Shown: positions 32,939-40,884 of the stretch, one piece after another
How positions within the stretch are numbered: position 1 is the first letter of the stretch
Layout of the letters: the number at the start of each line of letters is the position of its first letter
NCBI GenBank assembly: GCA_963617965.1
Contig: CAVEQO010000012.1
Coordinates: 1 to 60,813 of the forward strand
From: UBA6382 sp963617965
Lineage (GTDB): Bacteria; Bacteroidota; Bacteroidia; Bacteroidales; Bacteroidaceae
Length of the DNA stretch: 60,813 nt
Reading direction: 5' to 3'
Notes under the pieces: generated by a model
Database searches by the model: none
What the model was told of the DNA's origin: nothing
Seen by the model: the letters and a program-made list of their open reading frames with translations, nothing else
Made by a program: the position numbers and the translations under genes

Positions 32939-35297
32939 TTGCGGGGATGCCTTTGAGTTTTTCAATTGCCGGTTCCAGCTCGCCTGGCGAGAGAGCCACT
33001 TCCTGCAAAATGGAACAGATGATGTCTGCACTGAGCCGGTCAAAGTCTTTCTTGTGCGGGGTGATGACCAGACCGCCCATATCCACAGCCCCGGGACTGA
33101 TGCACATGTTGCTGTCGCCCTCTGCGTAGTAACATTCGGGGCGCAGCTTTCGGCGCGGTATGATGATGTATTGGCGGTCTCGTGCAATGAGGTTGAACCG
33201 CGGCTCAGGCTCGCCGTCTGCAACGGGTAGGAAACTGATGACCTTTTCTGCCGCCTTGATGCTTCCGGCAACGAAGAGGGGATAGACAAACCCGTCAACC
33301 AGCCGAATGTCATCGGCTATGTCGACAGAGTGGTATCTGTCGAGGTCGCGCAGTAGTGGAATCTCATTGGCCCTTGCAATCTGGAAATGAAAATGGTCAG
33401 GGGCAGAGGCTCCGCATTGTGCCCCGTTGTAGAATACCGTCATGCCTTTGGGCAGGTCGTTCACGATGTCACCGAGATCGTCGTAATGCCCGCTGAGCAC
33501 TTGCGGTTCATGTGCCATCAGCGGCAGGGTGAAGTGGTCGTGCAGAATGGGGTAGGGATTTATGCACAGCTGGAACTTGCCTCTGTAGTTGAGGTGCATC
33601 TGCTGTTCGGGCTGGTTGTCCTGACAAAGGAAACATCTGCGTGCGGCAATGCTTTCCTTGTCCACCTTTGCGCCAGTGGAATGTATGCGGTCGGGGTTGA
33701 ACTGGGCTTCAATGGTTGCGCCTGCCGGTGTGGTGAATGCGGTGCGTTGCACCGTTGTGTCAATCGACTTGAAACGCTTCGCTGCATCCGGCCATGAACG
33801 CATCTGGTCGCAAAAGAACGTGTCAATGCATTGTTTGTCGAATTTCTGGCTCAGAAGTTTTTTCCGGGCAACAATCTCCCGGGTTCTTATCCAGTCCTTG
33901 TAACTGTTGTTGGCGTTCTGTTTCTCAATTGACAGGGCCGCGTCTGAATTCCCGTTCCAGCGGCGGCAGAGGTAGAGGTTGTCGTAGATGCGTCCTATGC
34001 GGTATTGCCGCGAGATGGCCAGCCCTACGGCATAGTCTTCGCCGTAGCTTGTATTGGGAAAGCCTGTCTTGCGCAGCACCGGGACGAAGAAGGCACGCGG
34101 TGCGCCGAGACCGTTGATGCGCAGGGCGTTGTTTCGCCCGTTGGAGTCTGTCCACTCCTTGTGGTCTATGAGACCGGGAGGCAATGGGTTGAGGTCAAAG
34201 TCCACAAGGCTGTAACTGCCGATTACCATAGCGGCCTTCGTCTCGTAAAATTTGTCTACAATCCGCTGCAATGCCAGAGGCGAACTGTATAGGTCGTCAG
34301 AGTCAAGCTGTACGGCGAATTTGCCGCAGTGCTCCGAACGGATGGCATAATCCCAACAGCCGCCTATGCCCAGATCGTTACGGGGTGGAACAAGGTGGAC
34401 TACACGGCTGTCCTCATGGGTCATATGGCTGACAATGGACGATGTGCCGTCGGTGGAGTGGTTGTCTATCACGATCACATTGTACCTGAAGTCGGTTTGT
34501 TGCCCTATGGCTGACCCTATGGCATCGGCAATGGTCTTTTCCCTGTTGCGTACAGGTATGATGACACTGGCTTCCAAATCAAATTCCACGTCAAGGTTGG
34601 CAAGGCGGATCATGTCGGTAGTGAGCAGCGCGTTTTTCTCATCCAGAAAATGCGTGAAAGCCTGTTCCATCTCCATCTGCACTTCTTTCATGGAGGGGTT
34701 GACATAGTCAAACTGTTTTTCTCCACTGACGCGCAAGTCACTTTCGTGCTCGGTGTACAGAAACTCTGGAATGTGTATTTTCTTGCGTGTCAGCAGATCG
34801 GCGTAGAGTGCGGCATGGCGGTAGACTCCGTCTGTGAGGAATCTCCTGCCGCCGGAATTGTTGAAGACCAACAGGCTGCCGTAGTCAAAATCATTTCTTA
34901 CACTGCCTGTCCGGCTGTCGGTGAGAGGGTGGCTTTGGTTCTGTCCTTGTTTTATTTCATAATAGTCCGCATACGCCATGGAGTTTTCTGTCAGCTTGCA
35001 TGTCGTTATCATGCGGTCAAGGGCTCTGTAGCCAATGTCGAGCGGTGTCGTTTTGGTATATATCACGGCAGTGTCGGCTTCGTGGTTGTTGATGCGTCCC
35101 AATACCGAAGAGTCAAAGCCGGTGGCTTCCACTGTCTCGATTTCAATACCGTCGGCCGGTGTGATTTTCTGGCTGTGGTCCAGAGTTTCAGGCTGGAAGA
35201 CTACAATGCGGTCTACCGCACCCTGAAGGGCAATGCTCCGCAGTGTCTGGCGTGTGTCGGCAGCGGTTTTGTTAAACAGGAAGAATATGCTTTTCAT
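32931..35297 (-). CDS. Fusion: family 2 glycosyltransferase + DUF4922 nucleotide-phosphorylase-like domain
   Basis: 788 residues in three parts. Residues 1-230 are an unassigned N-terminal region. Residues 240-450 are a GT-A glycosyltransferase of family 2 (ASVIIPVRNREKTIADAI, VIDNHSTDGT, and the DxD-like LDSDDLYS at 331-338). Residues 505-788 are DUF4922, with CFLC (555-558) and the HIT-like HxHxQ triad HFHFQ (635-639), as in Ap4A and GDP-hexose phosphorylases. A protein that both transfers sugars and splits nucleotide sugars or dinucleotides would be unusual. It starts within the stop of the antiporter gene (ATGA) and overlaps spoIID. Confidence 0.8.
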   Translation of the reverse strand: MKSIFFLFNKTAADTRQTLRSIALQGAVDRIVVFQPETLDHSQKITPADGIEIETVEATGFDSSVLGRINNHEADTAVIYTKTTPLDIGYRALDRMITTCKLTENSMAYADYYEIKQGQNQSHPLTDSRTGSVRNDFDYGSLLVFNNSGGRRFLTDGVYRHAALYADLLTRKKIHIPEFLYTEHESDLRVSGEKQFDYVNPSMKEVQMEMEQAFTHFLDEKNALLTTDMIRLANLDVEFDLEASVIIPVRNREKTIADAIGSAIGQQTDFRYNVIVIDNHSTDGTSSIVSHMTHEDSRVVHLVPPRNDLGIGGCWDYAIRSEHCGKFAVQLDSDDLYSSPLALQRIVDKFYETKAAMVIGSYSLVDFDLNPLPPGLIDHKEWTDSNGRNNALRINGLGAPRAFFVPVLRKTGFPNTSYGEDYAVGLAISRQYRIGRIYDNLYLCRRWNGNSDAALSIEKQNANNSYKDWIRTREIVARKKLLSQKFDKQCIDTFFCDQMRSWPDAAKRFKSIDTTVQRTAFTTPAGATIEAQFNPDRIHSTGAKVDKESIAARRCFLCQDNQPEQQMHLNYRGKFQLCINPYPILHDHFTLPLMAHEPQVLSGHYDDLGDIVNDLPKGMTVFYNGAQCGASAPDHFHFQIARANEIPLLRDLDRYHSVDIADDIRLVDGFVYPLFVAGSIKAAEKVISFLPVADGEPEPRFNLIARDRQYIIIPRRKLRPECYYAEGDSNMCISPGAVDMGGLVITPHKKDFDRLSADIICSILQEVALSPGELEPAIEKLKGIPAND

Positions 35298-37591
35298 GAA
35301 GCGGTTTCTGTGCTTTGTGCGTTTGTGGTTTCCTTTTGTGCATTGTCGCTTTCGGTCAGAAGCCTGTGGATAGCGGCTTTCTCGCCCACCACCCAGAGAT
35401 GGTCGCCTTCGCGTATGATGCGTTGGGCCTGGGGCAGTCCTATCTGTCCGTTGGCTTCCTCAAATCCGATGAGCATACACTCGTAGTCTTCACGCATACG
35501 GCTTTGGCAGACAGCCTTGTTGCACAGGGCGGAATCCGGAGCTACGGTTATGCTGCGCAGTACCAGATCGTCATCGGTCACGGTAAAGTTGTCCGGCCAT
35601 GTGCTGGTGTTGACAGTTTCGCAGAATGTCTTTATGCTGGAGTCCGATCCGATAATCTGTATTTTGTCGCCGGGAAACAGGACGGCATCGCCGCCGGGCA
35701 CGTTGATTCTGTGTCCGCTTCTCACTATGGCCGCAACCATCACTCCCGTCTTTCGTGCGAGATCCAGCTGGCGCAGGCTTTGCCCTGCCATGGTGCTGTT
35801 CATGGGGATTTGGATTATGGTGAGGTGCACATCGTGGGTCAGCAGCTGGTTGGCGTATGTCGGTGCGGCCTCGCCGGAATGCCGTGCTTTGATGTCGCGG
35901 CTCTTGAGGTTGCGCATGAAGAGGTCTTCAAGCCCCTTGCTCTTTGTCTGTATTCGGCGTGACATCATGGTGCAGCCCATAAGCGCAAATGCTGCGAACC
36001 AGTGCAGGATTGCGGAATATGGCGACAGATAGTTGACAAGATAGAACACGAACGACGATGCTATCAGATAGCGCACGATTATGGTGAAGATAAGTGGAAA
36101 CCTGTTGTAGACGTTTTCGTTCCACAGCGCACGGAAATCATCGCTGTGGTTCTTGCGCATCACGATAGCCCTGACAAAAAGCGACAGTATCATGAATGTC
36201 ACTATGCCGCAGACCGCATTGCCGTACCAATGGCCGAAGAGCTGTCGGCCAAGCGGCAACAGCGAAGACAGGCTGAGGGTCAGTATGGCAATGCATAGCA
36301 CTGAGTATATCAGCGTTTGTTTGACCAGTGCCACGATAAGCCGATGCCATGTGCTTTCGCTGTTGGCAGAGGTTATGTAGCTGTTGGAACTGAGCGTCTG
36401 CCTGATGCGGGAGGGCATATGGCTCTCGATCTTGTCTGCCGCGTGTGGTGCAAGGCGTATCATGTAGGGCGTGAGGAATGTTGTTATGACAGACACGGCC
36501 ACGACCACAGGATACAGGAAAGGCTCCGTGACTTTCAGACTTACGCCGAGCGAAGCTATGATAAATGCGAATTCTCCTATCTGTGCCATGGAAAATCCGC
36601 ACTGTATGGACACCCTTAGCGGTTGGCCGGAGAGAATGAATCCCGTTGTGCCGAAGACGGCCTGCCCTGCGATTATGAGCAGCACGAGCACGGTGATGGG
36701 CAGCCAGTACTGGCCTATGACACTTGGGTCAACCATCATTCCCACCGACACGAAAAAGATGGCGCCGAACAGGTCTTTGACAGGTGCTACGACGGTGTTT
36801 ATCTGTTCCGCCTCGATGGTTTCCGCAAGAATGCTGCCCATCATGAATGCCCCGAAAGCGGCGCTGTAGCCCATGCTTACGGCAATGACAACCATGAGGA
36901 AGCAAAGACCCAGTGCCACCACAAGCAGCGTCTCGCTGCTCATCAGTGCCCTTGCCTTGCGCAGAAAGGTGGGTATGAGGAACACCCCGACAATGAACCA
37001 CAGCACCAGCACGAATACAAGCTTGATAAGGCTGTAGACCAGTTCCGTTCCCTCAAACTGGTTGCTTATGGCCATTGTGGACAGGATTACCATGAGCAGG
37101 ATGCCGAGAATGTCTTCCACTACCAACGCTCCGAGCACCGACGACGCGAAACGCTGTTGGCGCAGCCCCATGTCGTCAAGGGCTTTGTAGATTACGGTGG
37201 TCGACGACATTGCCAGCATGCCGCCGAGGAAAAGGCTGTTCATGCGGTTCCAGCCGAACGAGTGGCCTGCAAGCGAACCAAGACCTATCATGCAGAAGAT
37301 TATTGTACAGGCGGCAATGACGGGACTCGGGCCCATCTTGACCAGTTTCTTGAAACTGAATTCCAGTCCCAGGGTGAACATCAGGAAGATGACACCTATG
37401 TCGGCCCAGGTGCTGACACCGCTTGTGTCGGCCACTGTGGGGAATACCGACAGGTGCGGACCGCAGATGAAACCTGCCACGATATAGCCCAGTATCAGCG
37501 GTTGGCGCAGCCGCTTGAATATCAGTGTGACTACACCTGCCAAGACAAGTATCAGGGCGAGGTCTTGTATGATATTGGGTAGTTGGTTCAT
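35294..37591 (-). CDS. CPA2 monovalent cation:proton antiporter with TrkA-C domains (KefB-like)
   Basis: 765 residues. The N-terminal two thirds are a Na+/H+ exchanger-type domain of about twelve helices (LILGYIVAGFICGPHLSVF, VVEDILGILLMVILS, GFSMAQIGEFAFIIASLG). Two extra hydrophobic segments follow, then one or two cytosolic TrkA-C ligand-sensing domains (GDAVLFPGDKIQIIGSD and IIREGDHLWVVGE). These exchangers control K+/Na+ and pH. No Rossmann (TrkA-N) domain is seen, so regulation by NAD is unlikely. It overlaps the glycosyltransferase gene by 4 nt. Confidence 0.88.
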   Translation of the reverse strand: MNQLPNIIQDLALILVLAGVVTLIFKRLRQPLILGYIVAGFICGPHLSVFPTVADTSGVSTWADIGVIFLMFTLGLEFSFKKLVKMGPSPVIAACTIIFCMIGLGSLAGHSFGWNRMNSLFLGGMLAMSSTTVIYKALDDMGLRQQRFASSVLGALVVEDILGILLMVILSTMAISNQFEGTELVYSLIKLVFVLVLWFIVGVFLIPTFLRKARALMSSETLLVVALGLCFLMVVIAVSMGYSAAFGAFMMGSILAETIEAEQINTVVAPVKDLFGAIFFVSVGMMVDPSVIGQYWLPITVLVLLIIAGQAVFGTTGFILSGQPLRVSIQCGFSMAQIGEFAFIIASLGVSLKVTEPFLYPVVVAVSVITTFLTPYMIRLAPHAADKIESHMPSRIRQTLSSNSYITSANSESTWHRLIVALVKQTLIYSVLCIAILTLSLSSLLPLGRQLFGHWYGNAVCGIVTFMILSLFVRAIVMRKNHSDDFRALWNENVYNRFPLIFTIIVRYLIASSFVFYLVNYLSPYSAILHWFAAFALMGCTMMSRRIQTKSKGLEDLFMRNLKSRDIKARHSGEAAPTYANQLLTHDVHLTIIQIPMNSTMAGQSLRQLDLARKTGVMVAAIVRSGHRINVPGGDAVLFPGDKIQIIGSDSSIKTFCETVNTSTWPDNFTVTDDDLVLRSITVAPDSALCNKAVCQSRMREDYECMLIGFEEANGQIGLPQAQRIIREGDHLWVVGEKAAIHRLLTESDNAQKETTNAQSTETAS

Positions 37592-37621
37592 GAGATTGTA
37601 TGGTATATGTTTGTTGTCGGT

Positions 37622-38809
37622 TCAGGTGTGCAGTTCACTCTCGCATTTGTTCTTGTATAGTTGGTTCATTGACCATAGCCGTGGGGGCATCCCTGTGTAT
37701 TGCACGAAATTCTTGCAGAACGCCGAAGTGCTGAGATATCCGCTCTGGCCGGCGATGTATTCAAGCATGGCTTCGGGCTTTTCCAGCAGCAGTGCCTTGG
37801 CATACTCCACCCGCCGCCGGTTTATGAACTCCCTGAACCTCATGTTGTAGCGTTGCTTTATGAATGCAGACAGGTTCGCTTTGTTGGTGTTCATCTTTCT
37901 GGCCATGTGTTCCAGGGTTATGGTGGCGTAGAGATAGACACGGTCTTGCTCCATGAGTTTGTCGATGCGTTGGCTCATCTGGGTGTAGACTATATCGCCG
38001 GGGGCAAGATGGCGGTCGCCGTGCGGGTGTTCTTCTTCCTCGTTTGCTATCTCGTCGGGACCGGTGCGCTTCATGTTGCAGGTGTAGCATATCACATGGG
38101 CTGTTGCGGCAATGCAGAACATTATCGCCGCCGTCACGTTGGGATGTCCTGCAAGATACCTGTCGCCAAGCAGACGCATCGTCCCGCACTCGAGCATCAG
38201 GAACACAATGCCAGGAGCCACGATAGCCATCGTGCGTGCTGACTGCCCCTTCCAGACTTCCCTGATGTCATTAAGGGTGTAACGGTTCTTTCCGTACAGC
38301 ACGATTGCCGCGACGGCGGTGTAGGTGATCTGCACGAGAAGCAGGGAGTCGTATCCGTCTACACAGATGGTCTTGCAGTATGCGTAGACCGGCCCTGCAA
38401 AGTGTTCCAGTCCGCTGCCGGTCCGCAGTGCCTGTACAAACTCGTTGGAATGCGGCTCGCCTATAAGCACCACAAACAGTATGATGGCAATGGTCTGTGA
38501 TATGGCGATGACGAACCATACGGGCGTGAGCCAGTTCATGGCTTTCTTGCCGCAGAGAGCCCTTACGTACATGGTTATGAGCGGCAGTACAACAGGCCCC
38601 GTAACCTGCCTCGCCGCATTGACAACGGCTATGTGGTCGCAGTCGGTGGAGGGCGACAGGTATATGCCTTCCGCCAGTATGTGTATGGCACACAGTGCCA
38701 ATGTGACCGTAAGGAGGAGCTGGGTCGTGCTTTTCCTCTTGGTGAGCATGATGAGCGTCCATACGCTCACGAGCATGCCCGGACACAATAATGCAAAGTC
38801 TGTGAACAT
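37622..38809 (-). CDS. Membrane-anchored AraC-family regulator
   Basis: 395 residues: about seven hydrophobic helices in the first 240, then a cytosolic linker (NEEEEHPHGDRHLAPGDI) and a C-terminal AraC/XylS DNA-binding domain (NTNKANLSAFIKQRYNMRFR, EFINRRRVEYAKALL, SGYLSTSAFCKNFVQYTGMP). Such 7TM-AraC proteins are common in Bacteroidota and probably sense an extracellular or membrane signal. Targets are unknown. It is 21 nt after the carboxynorspermidine dehydrogenase gene and 30 nt before the antiporter gene, so it may regulate its own operon. Confidence 0.85.
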   Translation of the reverse strand: MFTDFALLCPGMLVSVWTLIMLTKRKSTTQLLLTVTLALCAIHILAEGIYLSPSTDCDHIAVVNAARQVTGPVVLPLITMYVRALCGKKAMNWLTPVWFVIAISQTIAIILFVVLIGEPHSNEFVQALRTGSGLEHFAGPVYAYCKTICVDGYDSLLLVQITYTAVAAIVLYGKNRYTLNDIREVWKGQSARTMAIVAPGIVFLMLECGTMRLLGDRYLAGHPNVTAAIMFCIAATAHVICYTCNMKRTGPDEIANEEEEHPHGDRHLAPGDIVYTQMSQRIDKLMEQDRVYLYATITLEHMARKMNTNKANLSAFIKQRYNMRFREFINRRRVEYAKALLLEKPEAMLEYIAGQSGYLSTSAFCKNFVQYTGMPPRLWSMNQLYKNKCESELHT

Positions 38810-38830
38810 CGGTGCCGTGTGCCTGCTTGC

Positions 38831-40057
38831 CTACAGTTCAAGATCGCAGTCGTGTATTTCGTGCCACGGCAGGCCTTGCTTGTTGAGTTCTTCCATGAAC
38901 GGATCGGGGTCAAACTCCTCCACGTTGTGTACTCCAGGCTTGTTCCACAGCCCCAGAGCGAACATCCGTGCGCCGATGCACGCTGGCACTCCCGTAGTGT
39001 AGCTCACGCCCTGCATGCCTGTTTCCCTGTAGGCGGCCTGGTGTGAGCAGTTGTTGTAGACATAGTAGGTGTGTTCCTTGCCGTCGTTGCCTGTTCCCCT
39101 GATGCGGCAGCCGATGGAAGTCTCTCCGTCGTAGTTCTCCCCCAGTTCTTGGGGATTGGGCAATACGGCCTTGAGGAACTGCAGCGGCACGATCTTCACC
39201 GTTTCCGTACCTGTGCCGTCGGCCTTGGGGGCGGTGTATGCTATCTCGTCAATGCGGCTCATGCCGATGTTCTGTATCACGTCAAGGTAAGTGAGGTACT
39301 GCTGCCCGAAAGTCATCCAGAAGCGGGCGCGCCTGATGGTAGGGTAGTTGATGACAAGGCTCTCTATTTCCTCGTGGTGCAGCAGGTAGGATTCTTTCGG
39401 GCCTATATTGGGGTAGTTGAGTGTCTTGTGTATCTCCATGGGTTCGGTCTCTATGTATTTGCCGTTCTCATAGTAGAGTCCTTTCTGGGTTATTTCGCGT
39501 ATGTTTATTTCGGGGTTGAAATTGGTGGCAAACGCTTTGTGGTGGTTCCCTGCATTGCAGTCCACGATATCGAGATAGTGTATTTCCTTGAAATGGTGTT
39601 TTGCCGCATATGCGGTGAAGATGGAAGTCACTCCCGGGTCAAAGCCGCATCCGAGAATGGCGCAGAGACCGGCTTTCTCAAAACGCTCGCGGTATGCCCA
39701 TTGCCACGAATATTCGAAATGGGCTTCGTCACGCGGTTCGTAGTTGGCGGTGTCAAGATAGCTGCAGCCTGTCTGCAGGCAGGCTTCCATTATGGTGAGG
39801 TCTTGGTAGGGCAGTGCAAGGTTCATTACGAGGTCGGGCCTGAACTCGCTCATCAGTGCCGTAAGCTCGTCAATGTTGTCTGCATCCACTTGGGCGGTTC
39901 TGATGTCTGTGCGCCCGGTGGCTTTGGCTATTGCGTCGCATTTCGATTTTGTGCGGCTTGCTATCATGATGTCTCCGAAGACATCAGTGTTCTTGGCGAC
40001 TTTGTGTGCCGCAACGGTGGCCACGCCGCCCGCCCCGATAATAAGTACTTTTATCAT
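38831..40057 (-). CDS. Carboxynorspermidine dehydrogenase (saccharopine dehydrogenase family)
   Basis: 408 residues. The NAD(P)-binding Rossmann start is VLIIGAGGVATVAAHK, then GCGFDPGVTSIFTAYA and the C-terminal YNNCSHQAAYRETGMQGVSY with TTGVPACIGARM. This set fits the carboxy(nor)spermidine dehydrogenase branch rather than true saccharopine dehydrogenase. It condenses aspartate semialdehyde with a diamine in the alternative polyamine route of Bacteroidota. The decarboxylase partner (NspC) is not in the window. Confidence 0.88.
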   Translation of the reverse strand: MIKVLIIGAGGVATVAAHKVAKNTDVFGDIMIASRTKSKCDAIAKATGRTDIRTAQVDADNIDELTALMSEFRPDLVMNLALPYQDLTIMEACLQTGCSYLDTANYEPRDEAHFEYSWQWAYRERFEKAGLCAILGCGFDPGVTSIFTAYAAKHHFKEIHYLDIVDCNAGNHHKAFATNFNPEINIREITQKGLYYENGKYIETEPMEIHKTLNYPNIGPKESYLLHHEEIESLVINYPTIRRARFWMTFGQQYLTYLDVIQNIGMSRIDEIAYTAPKADGTGTETVKIVPLQFLKAVLPNPQELGENYDGETSIGCRIRGTGNDGKEHTYYVYNNCSHQAAYRETGMQGVSYTTGVPACIGARMFALGLWNKPGVHNVEEFDPDPFMEELNKQGLPWHEIHDCDLEL

Positions 40058-40095
40058 TTGTCAAGCGTATGTATAAGGTGTTGTTTTCCTGTTGG

Positions 40096-40665
40096 CTACA
40101 TGATTTCTTCACTCTTGATGTCCATGGCGGCCATCATGGAGTAGGTGAGGATTTCCTGCCTGCACCTGAATCCGGCCACGGCCTGTGGCGCGAAGAGCAC
40201 GGTCTCTGTGCCGTGCGGAACACCGTCGATCGCCCGGCGCAGTGGAGTGGCGTATGCCCCGGTGTCGGCCACAAGGGCCAGAAGACGGGTGTCTCCATCG
40301 TGCGACAGGGCTGTAAGCGACTGGCAGTAGAGGTCGCCCGTGGTTACATAGTCCTGCTCCGCACAGCACGACACAAAATGGAATTCCGCAATGTTGGTTT
40401 TTATGGCGGTGGCGTTGAGTTCTGTGTCAAGGTCTGCCGGCAGGCAGTTCTTAAGGACTCTTGCGGAGGAGGGATACACCAGCACCACCTGCACCGTGGC
40501 GGTTGGGTCGCCGGGTCTCAGTCCCGCGTCAAGGGCCACGTAGTCCACCCACCGGCTCAGGTCAAGTTTCCGGACGCGGCGCTCGAGCATCCGCTCGAAA
40601 TTAACCGTTATGTCAAAAGCCATGCTGTCAAGATAGCCGGCATCTACGAGTATAGTGGTTCTCAT
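40096..40665 (-). CDS. DUF6621 family protein
   Basis: 189 residues with TTILVDAGYLDSMAFDITVNF near the start, LDLSRWVDYVALDAG, and FRCRQEILTYSMMAAMDI at the end, matching a Bacteroidota-only family of unknown function. The first segment (ILVDAGYLD, later LALVADTGAY) recalls NYN/PIN-like nuclease folds, but catalytic acids cannot be confirmed by eye. The ATG at 40665 was chosen; the upstream extension is non-family. It is the first gene of the long minus-strand run and has a strong promoter. Confidence 0.75.
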   Translation of the reverse strand: MRTTILVDAGYLDSMAFDITVNFERMLERRVRKLDLSRWVDYVALDAGLRPGDPTATVQVVLVYPSSARVLKNCLPADLDTELNATAIKTNIAEFHFVSCCAEQDYVTTGDLYCQSLTALSHDGDTRLLALVADTGAYATPLRRAIDGVPHGTETVLFAPQAVAGFRCRQEILTYSMMAAMDIKSEEIM

Positions 40666-40716
40666 GCTTGGTCCCGTGTTCGGATAACGTGCTGTCCGGA
40701 CACGTGAAATCAAAGG

Positions 40717-40748
40717 CAAATGTACGTGTTTTTTCGGGGTCTTCCAAA
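40717..40748 (-). promoter_or_regulatory. Promoter of the DUF6621-to-clostripain gene run
   Basis: The minus strand shows TACATTTG at 40717-40724 and TTTG at 40745-40748, spaced 20 nt: an excellent match to the Bacteroidota consensus. It lies 52 nt upstream of the ATG at 40665 and is the only good promoter noticed before eight tightly spaced genes (29029-40665). Confidence 0.65.
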
Positions 40749-40849
40749 TAAAATCACGCTCATTTTCCGCTCTTCTTGCCGTAACGCGCGCCGAGGGTGC
40801 AAATGTGCGTTTTTGTGCGGTGCCGGCGGTGTAAAATCTCCGTTTTTCT

Positions 40850-40857
40850 TAAATTTG
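40850..40857 (+). promoter_or_regulatory. -7 box of the GH2 gene
   Basis: TAAATTTG, 28 nt upstream of the ATG at 40885; matches TAnnTTTG. No TTTG at the right -33 distance. Confidence 0.5.
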
Positions 40858-40884
40858 TCTGTTGTTTGTCTTAATCACGTAATT

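Noticed and set aside
31730..33313. A 527-residue version of the SpoIID protein
   Set aside because: The upstream 125 residues are the other-frame shadow of the GT2-DUF4922 gene; ATG 32938 overlaps that stop by 8 nt, as expected for coupled genes.
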